From the NCBI RefSeq assembly GCF_002968295.1, contig NZ_CP134399.1:3906001-3970000 (forward strand): a stretch of DNA of 64,000 nucleotides. The letters run 5' to 3'. The position numbers were made by a program, and so were the translations under genes. The notes under the pieces are model-generated. The model did not search any database, was not told where the DNA came from, and saw nothing but the letters and a program-made list of their open reading frames with translations. Positions 1-11,656 of this stretch are shown in pieces (position 1 is the first letter of the stretch; each line of letters starts with the position of its first letter). This DNA comes from Mycobacterium sp. ITM-2016-00317. Lineage in GTDB: Bacteria; Actinomycetota; Actinomycetes; Mycobacteriales; Mycobacteriaceae.

Positions 1-272
1 TCGTGCAGCCTGGACAGGGGCAGCTGCTGGCGCCGTTCCGGGACCGCTACTTCAGCGCGATCTCGGGGGTCTGGGAGAGGCGCTCCAGCGAGGTCGCGCA
101 GACCGTGGTCGTCGGGCTGTACCCGTCCTGGGAGATCACGCAGGAGGCCCTGGACGCGGCCGACCGGTTCCTGTCCGATCCCGAGGTACCGCCGGCGCTG
201 CGCCGGCTGGTGGTGGAGGGCCGGGCCGGCGTCGAGCGCTCGCTGCGGGCCCGGCAGTTCGACGGCAGCTAA
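1..272 (+). CDS. pepN: Aminopeptidase N, C-terminal end (partial)
   Basis: The frame is open from the window edge and ends in TAA at 270-272, giving about the last 90 residues. It matches the helical ERAP1-like C-terminal domain of M1 zinc aminopeptidases (APFRDRYF, WERRSSEVAQ, LYPSWEI, then an Arg-rich end). The HEXXH catalytic part lies upstream, outside the window. M. tuberculosis has pepN (Rv2467) at this place in the gene order, which supports the call. The in-frame GTG at 3 is not the true start. The family cleaves N-terminal residues from peptides in the cytosol. Confidence 0.85.
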   Translation, partial: VQPGQGQLLAPFRDRYFSAISGVWERRSSEVAQTVVVGLYPSWEITQEALDAADRFLSDPEVPPALRRLVVEGRAGVERSLRARQFDGS

Positions 273-290
273 CCCGGCACCCCCGTTCGC

Positions 291-350
291 GCGAGCGTGC
301 GCGGCGGCGGCCGACACGCCGATGTCGTAGCCGACTTCGCGCACGCTCGC
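291..350. repeat. Intergenic palindromic element, copy 1
   Basis: Perfect 12-bp inverted arms, GCGAGCGTGCGC at 291-302 and its complement at 339-350, flank a 36-base loop. It sits 18 bases after the pepN stop and before the HNH gene. A diverged element with the same outer arm occurs at 60762-60821. It could fold as a long hairpin and end pepN transcripts, or be a dispersed repeat. Confidence 0.6.
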
Positions 351-366
351 ACCCCATGCTCTTGGG

Positions 367-759
367 GTGGCGGTGAACAACAGTCGGAGGGCGCGCGCGG
401 CGCGCCGGCGCAAGCGTCGGGTGGCGGCCGTGGTCAACGACCTGACCGACGCGCAATGGACCTCGATCAAGGCCTCCTGGGACGGCTGCGCCTATTGCGG
501 GCAGACCACCGGGACGATGCAGCGCGACTGCGTGATGGCGATCTCGCGCGGCGGCCGGTACACCATCGACAACGTGGTACCCGCCTGCGCGGCGTGCAAT
601 GCCAGCAAGTGCAACGACGAGGTCACCGGCTGGCTGCGGCGCAAGCGGCTCGACGAACGGCTGTTCCTGGAGCGCTACGTGCGGATCAGGGCCGAACTTC
701 TGGCGCAGGAACGCCAAACCGCCGTCACGGTGGCTCCGGAGGTCCGGCCGCTACCGTGA
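367..759 (+). CDS. HNH endonuclease family protein with altered metal-site residue
   Basis: This 130-residue protein has a basic N-terminus (RRARAARRRKRR), then a treble-clef zinc site: CAYCG near residue 40 and CAACNASKC near residue 78. Between them lies the HNH core, SRGGRYTIDNVVP. Where most HNH proteins read DH, this one reads RDCVMAIS, so the usual first His is Cys. Asn and the zinc cysteines are kept. The GTG at 367 is taken as start because the frame is short above it; GTG at 373 is also possible. It converges on the DUF5130 gene with 19 bases between. Function is unproven; a structural or nicking role is possible. Confidence 0.75.
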   Translation: MAVNNSRRARAARRRKRRVAAVVNDLTDAQWTSIKASWDGCAYCGQTTGTMQRDCVMAISRGGRYTIDNVVPACAACNASKCNDEVTGWLRRKRLDERLFLERYVRIRAELLAQERQTAVTVAPEVRPLP

Positions 760-778
760 CGGCGGTTTCGCGAAAAAA

Positions 779-1264
779 TCAGCGGGGCGAGACCCCGGCC
801 GACAGCACGCGGATGCCGCTGAGCAGGCCGTCGATCAGGTTGCCCTCGCGGAATGACGCCGCCGCGGCGGAGACGCCGAGCGGGGCGGCCTCCTCGATGC
901 CGCGGCCCTTGACGTCCGCGCCGTAGACGACCTCGATCGCGTGCTGGTCCGGCGACACCGCGAGCAGCACGGCGTTGTTCGGGGTGGGCACCTTCGCGAG
1001 GATCTCGCGGGCGGTCGCCGCAGGGTCGGCGCCGAGGCTGCCGATGTACACCGCGAAGCGCGCCTTGGCCGCGCGCGACCCGTACTTGAGCGCGTTGTCG
1101 AGAACCACCAGGTCCTTGGTCGGGAACGGGTAGTGCACCGACAGGGCGCCGGGCTCGGTGACCGCCGAGATCCGTCCGCTGGCGGTGATGGCCGATCCGT
1201 AGGGCAGTTCGGCGAGGTCGAGTCCGCCGGCCTTGGTCACTTCACCACTTGCCACTTGCGCCAC
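779..1264 (-). CDS. DUF5130 family protein (Rv2468c-like)
   Basis: A 161-residue soluble protein that resembles mycobacterial Rv2468c, a DUF5130/TPM-like family of unknown function. Visible parts are an N-terminal beta-rich segment ([13 protein letters not shown]), a central alpha/beta stretch ([20 protein letters not shown]) and [20 protein letters not shown]. No signal peptide or membrane segment is evident. The GTG start at 1264 overlaps the end of the small membrane gene by 23 bases, which suggests translational coupling; a GTG at 1255 is an alternative. Family membership is recognised, activity is not known. Confidence 0.8.
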   Translation of the reverse strand: MAQVASGEVTKAGGLDLAELPYGSAITASGRISAVTEPGALSVHYPFPTKDLVVLDNALKYGSRAAKARFAVYIGSLGADPAATAREILAKVPTPNNAVLLAVSPDQHAIEVVYGADVKGRGIEEAAPLGVSAAAASFREGNLIDGLLSGIRVLSAGVSPR

Positions 1265-1475
1265 CTCCGATGGTCAGGTGCGAATCATGACCGCCATGGC
1301 CGTGGTCCGCGGGTTCTTCGGCCGCCCACAAGATGGGCTCGTGCGTCCACTTCCCGGACATGTCGAACGTCTCGGGGTGCGGGCCCTTCTTGGTGAAGAT
1401 GAACAGCGACAGAAGCCCGGCCAATGCCAGCGGGACTACTACGAAGCTTGCGTGTGCAAGAGCTGTTGAAGTCAC
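1242..1475 (-). CDS. Small single-pass membrane protein (Rv2468A-like)
   Basis: A 77-residue protein from a GTG at 1473-1475. One hydrophobic helix lies at about residues 8-28 ([21 protein letters not shown]). It is followed by [20 protein letters not shown] and a His-rich tail ([10 protein letters not shown]) that could bind metal. The longer reading frame above it overlaps the HNH gene and is not credible. It lies between the HNH gene and the DUF5130 gene on the same strand, overlapping the latter. The arrangement matches the small gene between Rv2468c and Rv2469c in M. tuberculosis. Function unknown. Confidence 0.75.
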   Translation of the reverse strand: MTSTALAHASFVVVPLALAGLLSLFIFTKKGPHPETFDMSGKWTHEPILWAAEEPADHGHGGHDSHLTIGGGASGKW

Positions 1476-1500
1476 CCGCAAACCGTATCCCACGGCCGTG

Positions 1501-2169
1501 TCAGGCCGCTCCCTCACCCAGGTATCGCACCCAGGCCGGGTCGAGTTCCTTGACGCTGGACAGCAGCCGCCAGTGCTGGCCCTTCGGTGGCAGCGGCGTG
1601 GTGTGCAGCGCCCAGCCCAGCTCGCCGAGCAGGCGGTCGGCCTTGCGGTGGTTGCACGACGAGCACGCCGCCACGCAGTTCTCCCAGGAATGGGCGCCAC
1701 CGCGGCTACGCGGGACGACGTGGTCGACGGTGTCGGCCTTCGCGCCGCAGTACGCGCAGCGGAAGCGGTCCCGGTGCATGAGCGCGGCCCGGGTCATCGG
1801 GATGCGGGCCCGGTACGGCACCCGCACGAAGGTGCGCAGCCGGATGACGGTCGGGACGACGATCGCCCGGGTCGCCGAGTGGATGACCGGGCCGACCGGG
1901 TCGTCGTGGACCACGTCGGCCTTGCCGCACATCAGCATGATCACCGCCCGGCGCATCGGCAGCGCCGTGAGCGGTTCGAAGGTCGAGTTCAGCAGCAGTA
2001 CCCGCCGGCGGCCCCAGATCGACGCGTCGTGGGCGGCGGGAAGTGCGCCGTCGGCCGTAGGGGCCACGCTGTGCAGGGCGCGCGAGGCAGTGACCGATGT
2101 CGACCCGGATGAGCCCGCCGCGGTCCGGTGATGCCGGTGGCCGCCGCGTCCGTTCTTACGCTGCGCCAT
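1501..2169 (-). CDS. HNH endonuclease (Rv2469c-like)
   Basis: A 222-residue protein, the same length as M. tuberculosis Rv2469c. The ATG at 2169 is chosen over an upstream start because GGAGGA lies five bases before it. A basic N-terminus precedes an alpha/beta segment ([18 protein letters not shown]). The C-terminal half has a complete HNH site: [15 protein letters not shown], then [13 protein letters not shown]. The catalytic His, Asn and zinc cysteines are all present. The family cuts or nicks DNA; the mycobacterial target is unknown. It leads a short minus-strand group with the small membrane gene and DUF5130. Confidence 0.85.
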   Translation of the reverse strand: MAQRKNGRGGHRHHRTAAGSSGSTSVTASRALHSVAPTADGALPAAHDASIWGRRRVLLLNSTFEPLTALPMRRAVIMLMCGKADVVHDDPVGPVIHSATRAIVVPTVIRLRTFVRVPYRARIPMTRAALMHRDRFRCAYCGAKADTVDHVVPRSRGGAHSWENCVAACSSCNHRKADRLLGELGWALHTTPLPPKGQHWRLLSSVKELDPAWVRYLGEGAA

Positions 2170-2227
2170 ACGTCCTCCGCACGACAGTTCACCACGGATT
2201 TCTGCCACTCGCACGGCAATTCCATAC

Positions 2228-2482
2228 GTGTTCGCTGGTCAGTCCGATGAACAACGTGTGACGGAGGCCGCCGCCGCGCACACTCGGGCGATGACCACCG
2301 GGGGGGATACGGAGATGGCGGCCTGGCCGGCCGCCGAGGACGCGCTGATCGCCAGAATGAGCGCCGACCTGCGCAGAAACAACGAGTACCAGTTTGCCAA
2401 GAGCAGGAAGCGGCGCGCTGTGGCGCCACGGCAGCCGCACACGGTCCGCGACGCGCACGCCGAGAGCTGCGCGGAGAACTGA
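2228..2482 (+). CDS. Possible small hypothetical protein, perhaps a remnant
   Basis: An 84-residue frame in the 416-base gap between the HNH gene and glbO. The middle (about codons 38-65, containing [20 protein letters not shown]) has G/C at nearly every third position, as real genes here do. The start region does not, and no ribosome site is clear. After the TGA at 2480-2482 the same frame stays open for 21 more coding-looking codons, to a stop at 2546-2548. It may be a short gene, or a decayed one with an internal stop. No family recognised. Confidence 0.25.
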   Translation: MFAGQSDEQRVTEAAAAHTRAMTTGGDTEMAAWPAAEDALIARMSADLRRNNEYQFAKSRKRRAVAPRQPHTVRDAHAESCAEN

Positions 2483-2585
2483 CCGTCCGACATACCCGTC
2501 GAAGAGGACCGCGTTGAGCTGGCCAAGCTCGTCAGAAAGAAGAGCTGACGCGGCGAGGTTCGGGCGATGGCCCACAATGGAGACG

Positions 2586-2987
2586 ATGGAAGCGCAGAAC
2601 AAGCAGCAGTCGTTCTACGACGCGGTGGGCGGGCAGGACACGTTCCGCACCCTGGTGTCGCGGTTCTACGAACTCGTGCGTGAGGACGAGATCCTGCGTC
2701 CGCTCTACCCGGAGGACGACCTCGACGGCGCCGAGGAGCGGCTGCGCATGTTCCTGGAGCAGTACTGGGGCGGGCCGCGCACGTACTCCGATCAGCGCGG
2801 GCACCCGCGGCTGCGGATGCGCCACGCGCCGTTCCGCATCGGCTACCTGGAGCGCGACGCCTGGCTGCGCTGCATGCACACCGCGGTGGCCGAGATCGAC
2901 TCCGACACCCTCGACGAGCCGCACCGCCGGGCATTGCTCGGCTACCTGGAGATGGCCGCCGAGTCGATGGTCAACTCGCCGTTCTGA
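2586..2987 (+). CDS. glbO: Group II truncated haemoglobin trHbO
   Basis: A 133-residue haem protein with the 2-on-2 globin fold. Key haem-pocket residues are present: Tyr B10 (Y28), Tyr CD1 (Y41 in YPEDD), proximal His F8 (H80 in RHAPF) and the family-specific Trp G8 (W93 in DAWLRCM). Near-identity to Rv2470 runs through the [19 protein letters not shown] block. The family binds O2 and NO and has been linked to aerobic respiration and peroxide or NO handling. ATG at 2586 is used; ATG at 2577 is equally readable and adds three residues. It faces the Rv2474c-like gene tail to tail. Confidence 0.92.
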   Translation: MEAQNKQQSFYDAVGGQDTFRTLVSRFYELVREDEILRPLYPEDDLDGAEERLRMFLEQYWGGPRTYSDQRGHPRLRMRHAPFRIGYLERDAWLRCMHTAVAEIDSDTLDEPHRRALLGYLEMAAESMVNSPF

Positions 2988-2997
2988 CCGCGCGGTG

Positions 2998-3684
2998 TCA
3001 GCGCAGCACCACCGCGGGGTCGCCCCTGCGGCGGTACACGCTGCCGAACCGGGCGTCGACGCGCAGCCAGGTCGCGGTCGTTCGCACCCGCACCACCTCG
3101 TCGGGGCTGACCGACTCCGGGGCGAACCGGTCGCCGGTCGGGGACTGCGGCAGGAAGCCCATCGCCGTCAGCGCGAACACACACCGCATCGGCACGCCGA
3201 CGCTGCCCTGCGGCGAGGACACCGCGACCACCTCCTGATCGAGCAGCGACGGCGGCGGCCCGTGGGCGCCGGAGTGCTCCTTGACCAGGCTGCTCCCCCG
3301 CTGCGCCAGGTCCAGCACCACGCGGGCGGGCACGTCGTCGAGATGGACGAACCCGGCGTCGGGGGGCAACACGCCGCGCCACGCCGAATCCATCGAGAAG
3401 CCGGGATCGACGTACCCGTCGCCCGTGACGTCGCGCAGTCCGTGCACCAGCGCATCCGCGCCGGCACACAGGTCGGCCGGCGCGATCCGGCCGGTCACCA
3501 CGCGGCTGGCGAGCACATCGAATCCCGTTGCCGCCCAGGCGACCACAGATTCCTCGTCGCGGCGCCGCAGCCGCACGACGCCGGCCTGGTCGAGCCGCAG
3601 CACCCGCTCCGCGAACGTCGCGAGATCCTGCTGCGCGGTCCGCGACCCCGGTTCCAGCCACAATCCGCGCTCGCTGACGGTCAT
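2998..3684 (-). CDS. Conserved hypothetical protein (Rv2474c-like)
   Basis: A 228-residue soluble protein that keeps the position and general sequence of Rv2474c. No catalytic motif or membrane helix can be picked out. It contains an Asp/Gly-rich stretch (VTGDGYVDPGFSMDSAWRG) and a C-terminal beta-rich segment ending YRRRGDPAVVLR. Its ATG at 3684 overlaps the TGA of the thioesterase gene (ATGA), so it is the third gene of a gdh-thioesterase-Rv2474c operon and is probably translated by coupling. Function unknown. Confidence 0.8.
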   Translation of the reverse strand: MTVSERGLWLEPGSRTAQQDLATFAERVLRLDQAGVVRLRRRDEESVVAWAATGFDVLASRVVTGRIAPADLCAGADALVHGLRDVTGDGYVDPGFSMDSAWRGVLPPDAGFVHLDDVPARVVLDLAQRGSSLVKEHSGAHGPPPSLLDQEVVAVSSPQGSVGVPMRCVFALTAMGFLPQSPTGDRFAPESVSPDEVVRVRTTATWLRVDARFGSVYRRRGDPAVVLR

Positions 3685-4100
3685 CGCTGCCAGCGCTGCA
3701 GATACTCGCGCTGCGCCTGCGAAAGCCGTTCCAGCCGTTGCTCTTCGATGTGCACTGCGGCGAGCTGCGTGTCGGCGATCACCGCCGGGCGCGAGTCGGG
3801 GGGCGCACCGACCGAGCGCACCTCGTAACCCACCGTGAAGTCCACCGCACGCACCCGCTTGGCGAACATCGTCACCTGCAACGGTGAGTCGATCAGCCGC
3901 AGCTGCGCCTTGTAGGAGATGTTCACCTCGGCGATCAGCAGACCGATCGTGGTGATGTTGTCACCGAAAGGCTCACGCAGAAAAGGGATCCGGGCCTCTT
4001 CGAGGATGGTCACCATGGTGGCGTGGTTGATGTGCTGGTACATGTCGATGTCCGACCAGCGCACATGCACCGGCGCCGTGAAGCCTTGTTGACCCGTCAC
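3681..4100 (-). CDS. Acyl-CoA thioesterase, hotdog fold (Rv2475c-like)
   Basis: A 139-residue single-hotdog protein of the 4-hydroxybenzoyl-CoA thioesterase type. The N-terminal active-site segment [15 protein letters not shown] carries the family Asp and the helix start. It ends YLQRWQR. Such enzymes hydrolyse acyl-CoA thioesters; the chain length cannot be read from sequence. GTG at 4100 overlaps the gdh stop (GTGA), and its own stop overlaps the next start, so translation of three genes is likely coupled to gdh. Confidence 0.85.
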   Translation of the reverse strand: MTGQQGFTAPVHVRWSDIDMYQHINHATMVTILEEARIPFLREPFGDNITTIGLLIAEVNISYKAQLRLIDSPLQVTMFAKRVRAVDFTVGYEVRSVGAPPDSRPAVIADTQLAAVHIEEQRLERLSQAQREYLQRWQR

Positions 4101-7100
4101 CCGTTCGATCCCGTTCCGCTCGTCCTAGTCATGCTTCGAATCTGGCGGGCCGCGACCGACAGCGTGGCCAGGTCGTGCTCACCGCTCTCGTACAGTTCGG
4201 TCAGCGTGCGCCGCGCCCGGTCGATGCGGGAGCTGTTGGTCATCTCCCATTCGGCGATCTTCTCCACGCCGTTCTCGTCGGGCTCGCCCACCGCCAGCAC
4301 GTCGAAGCACAGCGCCCGCAGCGATCCGTAGATGTCGTCCCGAATCGCCAACCGCGCCAACGAATGCCACCGGTCGTTGCGTGACAGCCGGGACACCGCG
4401 GTGAGCAGCCCGTCGGTGCCCAGATGATCCATCAGCGCGAAGTAAGCGTCAGCCACCTCGGCCGGATCGCGGTCGACGATGTCGGCGACGTCTATCACGT
4501 CCAGCAGGCTGAACTGGTAGAGCCCCGAGGCCACCATGTAGGCGAGGTCCTCGGGCACGCCCTGGGCGCTGAACTCGCCGGCCTCCTTGGCGACGATCGC
4601 GCGGTCGTCGCCACGCAGCCAGTCCGGCATGCGCGGCGTCAACGCCGCCACCTTCTCGGCGAACCGGTTGATCTCGGCGCCGACCGCCAACGGCTGCGGC
4701 CGGTAGTTCAGCAGCCACCGGGCGGCCCGGTCGACGAGCCGGCGCAGCTCCAGCGTCATCCGATCGGTGACCGCCACCGGCACGCCGTTGACCCCGGCCT
4801 CCCGAATCTGGCGCCACACCCGGCCCACCCCGAAGATCGCGTCGACGGCGACGAAGCTGCGGATCGCGTCGACCGGGGCGACCCCGACGTCCTCGGTGAC
4901 CCGGTAGGCATAGGAGATGCCCGCGGTGTCGACGACGTCGTTGACCAGCATCGTGGTGACGATCTCCCGGCGCAGCTGATGGGCCCGGATCTCGGGGACG
5001 AACTGTTCCCGCAGGGTGGCCGGGAAGTAGGACGGCAGCCGGGAGGCGAACACCTCCTGGTCGGGCAGGTCCCCGTCGAGCAGGTCGGCCTTGAGCTCCA
5101 GCTTCACGTGAGCCATCAACGTCGCCAGTTCCGGTGAGGTCAGACCCATTCCGGCGTCGATGCGCCGCCGGATCTCCTTGTCCGACGGCAACGCCTCCAG
5201 CTCACGGTTCAGCCCGCGCTCGGCGACCAGGTCCTTGATCATCCGGGCGTGCACGTTGAGCAGGCTGGCCGCGTTGGCGCGGCTGGTCCCCATCAGGTCG
5301 TTCTGGCTCTCGTTGTCGGCCAACACGAGCCGGCCGACCTCGTCGGTCATCGACAGCAGCAGATCGGTGCGGTCCTCGGCCGCAACCTTGCCCGCGGTGA
5401 CCAGTGAGTCGATCAGGATCTTGATGTTGACCTCGTGGTCGGAGCAGTCCACACCGGCGGAGTTGTCCAGTGCGTCGGTGTTGATGCGCCCGCCGCAGAG
5501 GTCGAACTCGGTGCGGCCCAGCGACGTCACGCCCAGGTTGCCGCCCTCACCGATGACCTTGGCGCGCACCTGGTTACCGTTGACGCGTATCGCGTCGTTG
5601 GCGCGGTCGCCGACGTCGATGTCGGCCTCGCTCTCGGCCTTGATGTAGGTGCCGATCCCGCCGTTCCACAGCAGATCGGCGGGCGCCTTGAGGATCGCCT
5701 TCATCAGCGCCGGCGGCGTCAGTTCGGCGGTCTCGTCGTCGAGGCCGAGCGCGGCCCGCGCCTCCGGGCTGACCGCGATGGACTTCTGTTGCCGGCTGAA
5801 GACTCCACCGCCCGCACTGATCAGCGACTTGTCGTAGTCGTCCCAGCTCGAGCGCGGCAGCTCGAACAGCCGCTTGCGTTCCTGCCACGACGCAGCGGCG
5901 TCGGGGTTCGGATCGATGAAGATGTGCCGGTGGTCGAACGCGGCGATCAACCGAATGTGCTTGGACAGCAACATCCCGTTGCCGAACACGTCGCCGCTCA
6001 TGTCGCCGACGCCGACCACGGTGAAGTCCTCGGACTGGGTGTCCACGCCCATCTCGCGGAAATGTCGCTTGACCGACTCCCAGGCGCCCCTGGCGGTGAT
6101 CGCCATCGCCTTGTGGTCGTAGCCGACCGAGCCGCCTGAGGCGAACGCGTCCCCGAGCCAGAACCCGTAGGACTTCGCGACGTCGTTGGCGATGTCGGAG
6201 AACGTCGCGGTGCCCTTGTCGGCGGCGACCACCAGATAGGCGTCGTTGCCGTCGCGCCGGACCACGCCGGCGGGGGCGACGATGTCGCCGCTGATCTTGT
6301 CGACGTTGTCGGTGATGTCGAGCAGGCCGGCGATGAACAGCCGGTAGCAGGCCACGCCCTCGTCGCGGGTGGCGTCGCGGTCGGCCGCGGCGTCCCCGGT
6401 GGGCGACGGCGGGTGCTTGACGACGAAGCCGCCCTTGGCCCCGACCGGCACGATCACCGCGTTCTTGACCGCCTGGGCCTTGACCAACCCGAGGATCTCG
6501 GTGCGGAAGTCCTCCCGGCGGTCCGACCAGCGCAGCCCGCCCCTGGCGACGTAGCCGAAACGCAGGTGCACGCCCTCGACCCGGGGTGAGTACACGAAGA
6601 TCTCGAACTTCGGCCGCGGCAACGGCAACTCGTCGATCAGTTCGGGATTGAGCTTGAGCGACAACACGTTGCGCGCACGCGCCGAATCAGCGTCGGTGAC
6701 GAAGTAGTTGGTCCGCAGCGTCGCCTGGATCATCGACGCGAACGCACGCAGCACCCGGTCGGTGTCGAGGCTGACCAGCGCGTCGATGTCGGCGGCGACC
6801 GCCACGGCGGCGGCCTGCGCGTCGTGGTTGGCGCTTCCGGCCTTCTGCTCGTCGGGCCGGAACAGGGCCTCGAAGAGCAGGACGAGCGAGCGTGCGGTGC
6901 CCGCGTTGTCGTTGAGCACCGATTCGACGTGGGACTGGCTGTAGGAGAACCCGGCCTGCTTGAGATACCGGGCGTACGCCCGCAGCACCGACACCTGCTG
7001 CCAGGTCAGCCCGGCCCGCAGAACCAGTTCGTTGAACCGGTCGACCTCCGCCTGACCGTGCCAGATGGCGGTGACGGCGTCGGCGAACCTGCGCGCGGAG

Positions 7101-8980
7101 TCCTCCCCCTCCGGGCCCGACTGTGCCTGAGGGACGCCGCGGTGCGGCCTGACCTTGAACTGGTAGATCCACACCGGCAGGCCGTCGGGTCGGGTCACCG
7201 TGAACGGCCGCTCTTCGAGCACCACCACGCCCATCGACTGCAGCATCGGCAACAGCTGACTCAGCGACGCCGACCGGCCACCGAGGTACCAGTTCAGGTG
7301 CGACACCCCTGGCTCGGCGCTGTCGTCGCCGTCGGTCAGCACCAGCTTCACCGAATTGTCTTGCAGCGCTTCGATGATCGCGATGTCGGCCAACGCGTGC
7401 GTCGGCTCGATCGCCTGCTTGTACACCTCGGGGAACGCCGCCGCGTAATGCTCGGCGGTGGCCTGGTCGACCCCGCCGTCCGCGGCGACGGCGCCCAGCA
7501 GCCGATCACCCCAGGTGCGCGCCGCCTCGGTCAGCAGGTCCTGGATCCGCGACTGGTTGGACTCGGAGACGTCGACATTCTGCCGGTGCGAGCCCGCAGG
7601 CAGCCGGACGGTGAAATGCACTACTGCCCAAGGCGATTCGCTCACTCGAGCGGCGTAGTCGATGCTCACGCCGCCGAGTTCGCGGACCAGGATGTCCTGC
7701 ATCGCGAGGCGGACTGCGGTGGTGTAGCGGTCACGCGGCAGGTACACCAGGCACGACACGAAGTGCGCGAGCGGGTCCACCCGCATGAACAGCAGGGTGC
7801 GCCGGCGCGACCCCAGGTCGACCACCGCCATCGCCATGTCGAGCACGCCCCTGGCGCTGAGCGCGAACAGTTCGGCGCGCGGGATGGTCTGGATGATGTC
7901 CAGCAGCAGTTCGCCGGGGTGGCTGGGATCGCGGTGGGCCATCGCCAGCGCGTCGTTGACCCGCCGGGAGACCAGCGGGATCTCCAGCACGTTGGCGTTC
8001 ATCGCCGCGACGGTGAACAGGCCGACGAAGCGGTGCTCGATCGCCGCGGTGTCGTCGGCGCCGGCCTCGGGCTGTTCGCGGACCACCACGATCTGCGGAT
8101 ATGCGCCGTACCGCAGGAAGCTCGGGATGGTGGCCTGCGCCAGCGTGAGCAGTTCGTCCTTGTCGGTCAGCTGGGGCAGCACGTCCTGGCGCAGCCGCAG
8201 CACGCCCAGCCGGCTGGCGAGGTCGACGGTGGCCTCGCCGTCGCGGACCGCGCAGCGTTGATAGCCCAGCAGGACGAAATGTCCGTCGGCCAGCCACCGC
8301 AGCAGGGCCGCGACGTCCTTGCGGTCCGGGCTCGGGAACCGCCGCCCGGAGTCGCCGTCGAGTTCAGCGGCCAGGATCCGCAGTGCGGCGGCCATATCCG
8401 TACCGTCCAGGGCCACCTGCCGGGCGTCGGCCAGCACCCGCGGCAGCAGTCTCTCCACCTCGGCGAGCGCGCGCCGGTCCACCGAACCGGCCAGCTGCAC
8501 GTGCACCCAGGTCTCGTCGATGCCGTCACCGAACGTCGCTTCCGAGGCGGGCACGATGTCCAGCAGCTCACCGCCGGCGCCACGGCGCACCCGGAACACC
8601 GGGTTCATGATCGCGCTGTAGGCGACGCCGGTGCGGTGCAGCAGCACCGTGATCGAGTCCATCAGCATGGACGCGTTGTCGGTGACCACTTGCAGCGCGG
8701 GCCCGAAACCGCCCTCCGCGTCGGCCCCGTGCACCGCGACCAGGGTGGCGCCCGGCGACCGCTGGGCACCGAGCCGGTACTCCGCGGCGACCAGGGCCGG
8801 ACCGTCTACCGTGTCGGTCCCCGGCCGGCGCAGCGGACCCGTGACGGCCCCCTCGGCGCCGGGGGCGCCCGCGTGCGGACCGCGGTAGGTCGCCAGGTAC
8901 GCGGGAAGCAGTCGGTCGATGACCTCGGTGGGCACCTGGGGATCCGCCGGGCCCTTTGCGGGCCCCGTGTTCAACGACAT
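4097..8980 (-). CDS. gdh: NAD-specific glutamate dehydrogenase, 180-kDa class
   Basis: A 1627-residue protein, the size of the large GDH class (Rv2476c, about 1624). It deaminates glutamate to 2-oxoglutarate and ammonia with NAD+. The long N-terminal part (about residues 1-700) holds ACT-like regulatory domains. The catalytic core has [16 protein letters not shown] and [13 protein letters not shown] near residue 847, with the substrate lysines. The nucleotide-binding stretch [14 protein letters not shown] is near residue 997. GGAG lies seven bases before the ATG at 8980. It heads an operon with the thioesterase and Rv2474c-like genes. In mycobacteria this enzyme is inhibited through the FHA protein GarA; that is family knowledge, not visible here. 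Confidence 0.95.
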   Translation of the reverse strand: MSLNTGPAKGPADPQVPTEVIDRLLPAYLATYRGPHAGAPGAEGAVTGPLRRPGTDTVDGPALVAAEYRLGAQRSPGATLVAVHGADAEGGFGPALQVVTDNASMLMDSITVLLHRTGVAYSAIMNPVFRVRRGAGGELLDIVPASEATFGDGIDETWVHVQLAGSVDRRALAEVERLLPRVLADARQVALDGTDMAAALRILAAELDGDSGRRFPSPDRKDVAALLRWLADGHFVLLGYQRCAVRDGEATVDLASRLGVLRLRQDVLPQLTDKDELLTLAQATIPSFLRYGAYPQIVVVREQPEAGADDTAAIEHRFVGLFTVAAMNANVLEIPLVSRRVNDALAMAHRDPSHPGELLLDIIQTIPRAELFALSARGVLDMAMAVVDLGSRRRTLLFMRVDPLAHFVSCLVYLPRDRYTTAVRLAMQDILVRELGGVSIDYAARVSESPWAVVHFTVRLPAGSHRQNVDVSESNQSRIQDLLTEAARTWGDRLLGAVAADGGVDQATAEHYAAAFPEVYKQAIEPTHALADIAIIEALQDNSVKLVLTDGDDSAEPGVSHLNWYLGGRSASLSQLLPMLQSMGVVVLEERPFTVTRPDGLPVWIYQFKVRPHRGVPQAQSGPEGEDSARRFADAVTAIWHGQAEVDRFNELVLRAGLTWQQVSVLRAYARYLKQAGFSYSQSHVESVLNDNAGTARSLVLLFEALFRPDEQKAGSANHDAQAAAVAVAADIDALVSLDTDRVLRAFASMIQATLRTNYFVTDADSARARNVLSLKLNPELIDELPLPRPKFEIFVYSPRVEGVHLRFGYVARGGLRWSDRREDFRTEILGLVKAQAVKNAVIVPVGAKGGFVVKHPPSPTGDAAADRDATRDEGVACYRLFIAGLLDITDNVDKISGDIVAPAGVVRRDGNDAYLVVAADKGTATFSDIANDVAKSYGFWLGDAFASGGSVGYDHKAMAITARGAWESVKRHFREMGVDTQSEDFTVVGVGDMSGDVFGNGMLLSKHIRLIAAFDHRHIFIDPNPDAAASWQERKRLFELPRSSWDDYDKSLISAGGGVFSRQQKSIAVSPEARAALGLDDETAELTPPALMKAILKAPADLLWNGGIGTYIKAESEADIDVGDRANDAIRVNGNQVRAKVIGEGGNLGVTSLGRTEFDLCGGRINTDALDNSAGVDCSDHEVNIKILIDSLVTAGKVAAEDRTDLLLSMTDEVGRLVLADNESQNDLMGTSRANAASLLNVHARMIKDLVAERGLNRELEALPSDKEIRRRIDAGMGLTSPELATLMAHVKLELKADLLDGDLPDQEVFASRLPSYFPATLREQFVPEIRAHQLRREIVTTMLVNDVVDTAGISYAYRVTEDVGVAPVDAIRSFVAVDAIFGVGRVWRQIREAGVNGVPVAVTDRMTLELRRLVDRAARWLLNYRPQPLAVGAEINRFAEKVAALTPRMPDWLRGDDRAIVAKEAGEFSAQGVPEDLAYMVASGLYQFSLLDVIDVADIVDRDPAEVADAYFALMDHLGTDGLLTAVSRLSRNDRWHSLARLAIRDDIYGSLRALCFDVLAVGEPDENGVEKIAEWEMTNSSRIDRARRTLTELYESGEHDLATLSVAARQIRSMTRTSGTGSNG

Positions 8981-9068
8981 TCGCCGCTCCTGACTCGCAC
9001 GCGCACCGGCCGCCGTTGGCCGTAACCCGAGCGCGGTCCGCGCCGGTTACCTGGTCCGCACGACGAGA

Positions 9069-10742
<1,674 letters not shown>

Positions 10743-10866
10743 TTGCCTTCGATGTGCCTTTCTCGATCACGCCACTGGATATGCGCGATCATCTCGGACT
10801 GCGCGATAGTCGGGCCCCATCCTAGGCGCGGCCGCATCGGAGGCGTTGGCCGCTAGGCGGTGAGCT

Positions 10867-11352
10867 TCAGCGCCTCGGCGTCCGCCCCGGGCCGGCCTCG
10901 GGCCCGTCCCCGCCGGGGACGTCCTCGCGGCTGCCAGCGCCGGCTCCAGCCGCAGGGTCTGCGGTGGGCTCTACGGCAGGCACAGCCTGCTCGGGGTGTC
11001 TGCGACTCTCGATGCGGACGATGCACCGTGCGAGATCGGGTCCGACCGAGGTGGCCCGGATCTCCAGGGAGGACCGACGGTTACCGTCGCGGTCTTCGTA
11101 TTCGTTGGTGTACAGGTATCCAACAACGATCACCGGGTCTCCCTTCCCGAGGCCGGCCCCGACTCCGGTGACCAGGCGGCCCCAGCAGTTCACCGTCGCG
11201 TACAGCGAGTTGCCCGGCTCCCAGGAGCCGTCGGCCGTGCGGCGCCGCGAATTGCTGGCCACCCGGAACTTGAACAACTCCTGGTCGCCGACCCAGCGGC
11301 GATCCGGGGCGGTGACGATGGTGCCGACGACGGTGATGGGTGTCTCGAACAT
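10867..11352 (-). CDS. Second single-stranded DNA-binding protein (SsbB/Rv2478c-like)
   Basis: A 161-residue OB-fold protein, the same length as Rv2478c. The SSB fold covers about residues 1-110 (ITVVGTIVTAPDRR, FRVASNSRRR, VNCWGRL, GDPVIVVGYLYTNEYEDRDG). The tail is Pro/Gly/Ala-rich and ends in RTPRR rather than the acidic tip of replicative SSB. It is therefore the paralogue, not the main ssb; the paralogue has been tied to stress and recombination. AGGAGG lies before the ATG at 11352. It is separated from ettA by 124 bases. Confidence 0.88.
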   Translation of the reverse strand: MFETPITVVGTIVTAPDRRWVGDQELFKFRVASNSRRRTADGSWEPGNSLYATVNCWGRLVTGVGAGLGKGDPVIVVGYLYTNEYEDRDGNRRSSLEIRATSVGPDLARCIVRIESRRHPEQAVPAVEPTADPAAGAGAGSREDVPGGDGPEAGPGRTPRR

Positions 11353-11615
11353 GACGGTGCCTCCTGGCGATTCTCTGCTGCGGATCGCGCACCTGCCCGA
11401 TCCGTTGATGACACCGCCATTGAGCGCTCGGCCGCCGACACCTGGTCGCGGACAGGCGGCGCGCAGGCCACCGGCTGTGCATGAATCACGGATTGGGGAT
11501 GGATCACGGCTCGGGGATGACGACCCCGGAGACGCCGAAGCGGGCCGGCCACAACGTCGATGTGCTGCATCGGTGCGCCCAGGCCAGGCCCGCTACCGCG
11601 ACGCTAACACAACAC

Positions 11616-11636
11616 CTGAATATCTGAACAGCTGAA
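11616..11636. promoter_or_regulatory. Three CTGAA repeats at 8-base spacing
   Basis: In the 304-base gap between the CtaG stop and the SSB start, CTGAA occurs at 11616-11620, 11624-11628 and 11632-11636, exactly eight bases apart, in an otherwise GC-rich tract. On the minus strand it reads as TTCAG repeats. It resembles a binding site for a metal-sensing or other HTH regulator, but no regulator is nearby. The rest of the gap shows no gene. Confidence 0.3.
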
Positions 11637-11656
11637 AATATGACGTCCTGCGCGGA

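Noticed and set aside
6824..9025. 733-residue plus-strand frame opposite gdh
   Set aside because: High GC leaves long antisense frames open. The gdh frame has clear family motifs and this one is His/Gln/Arg-rich without any.
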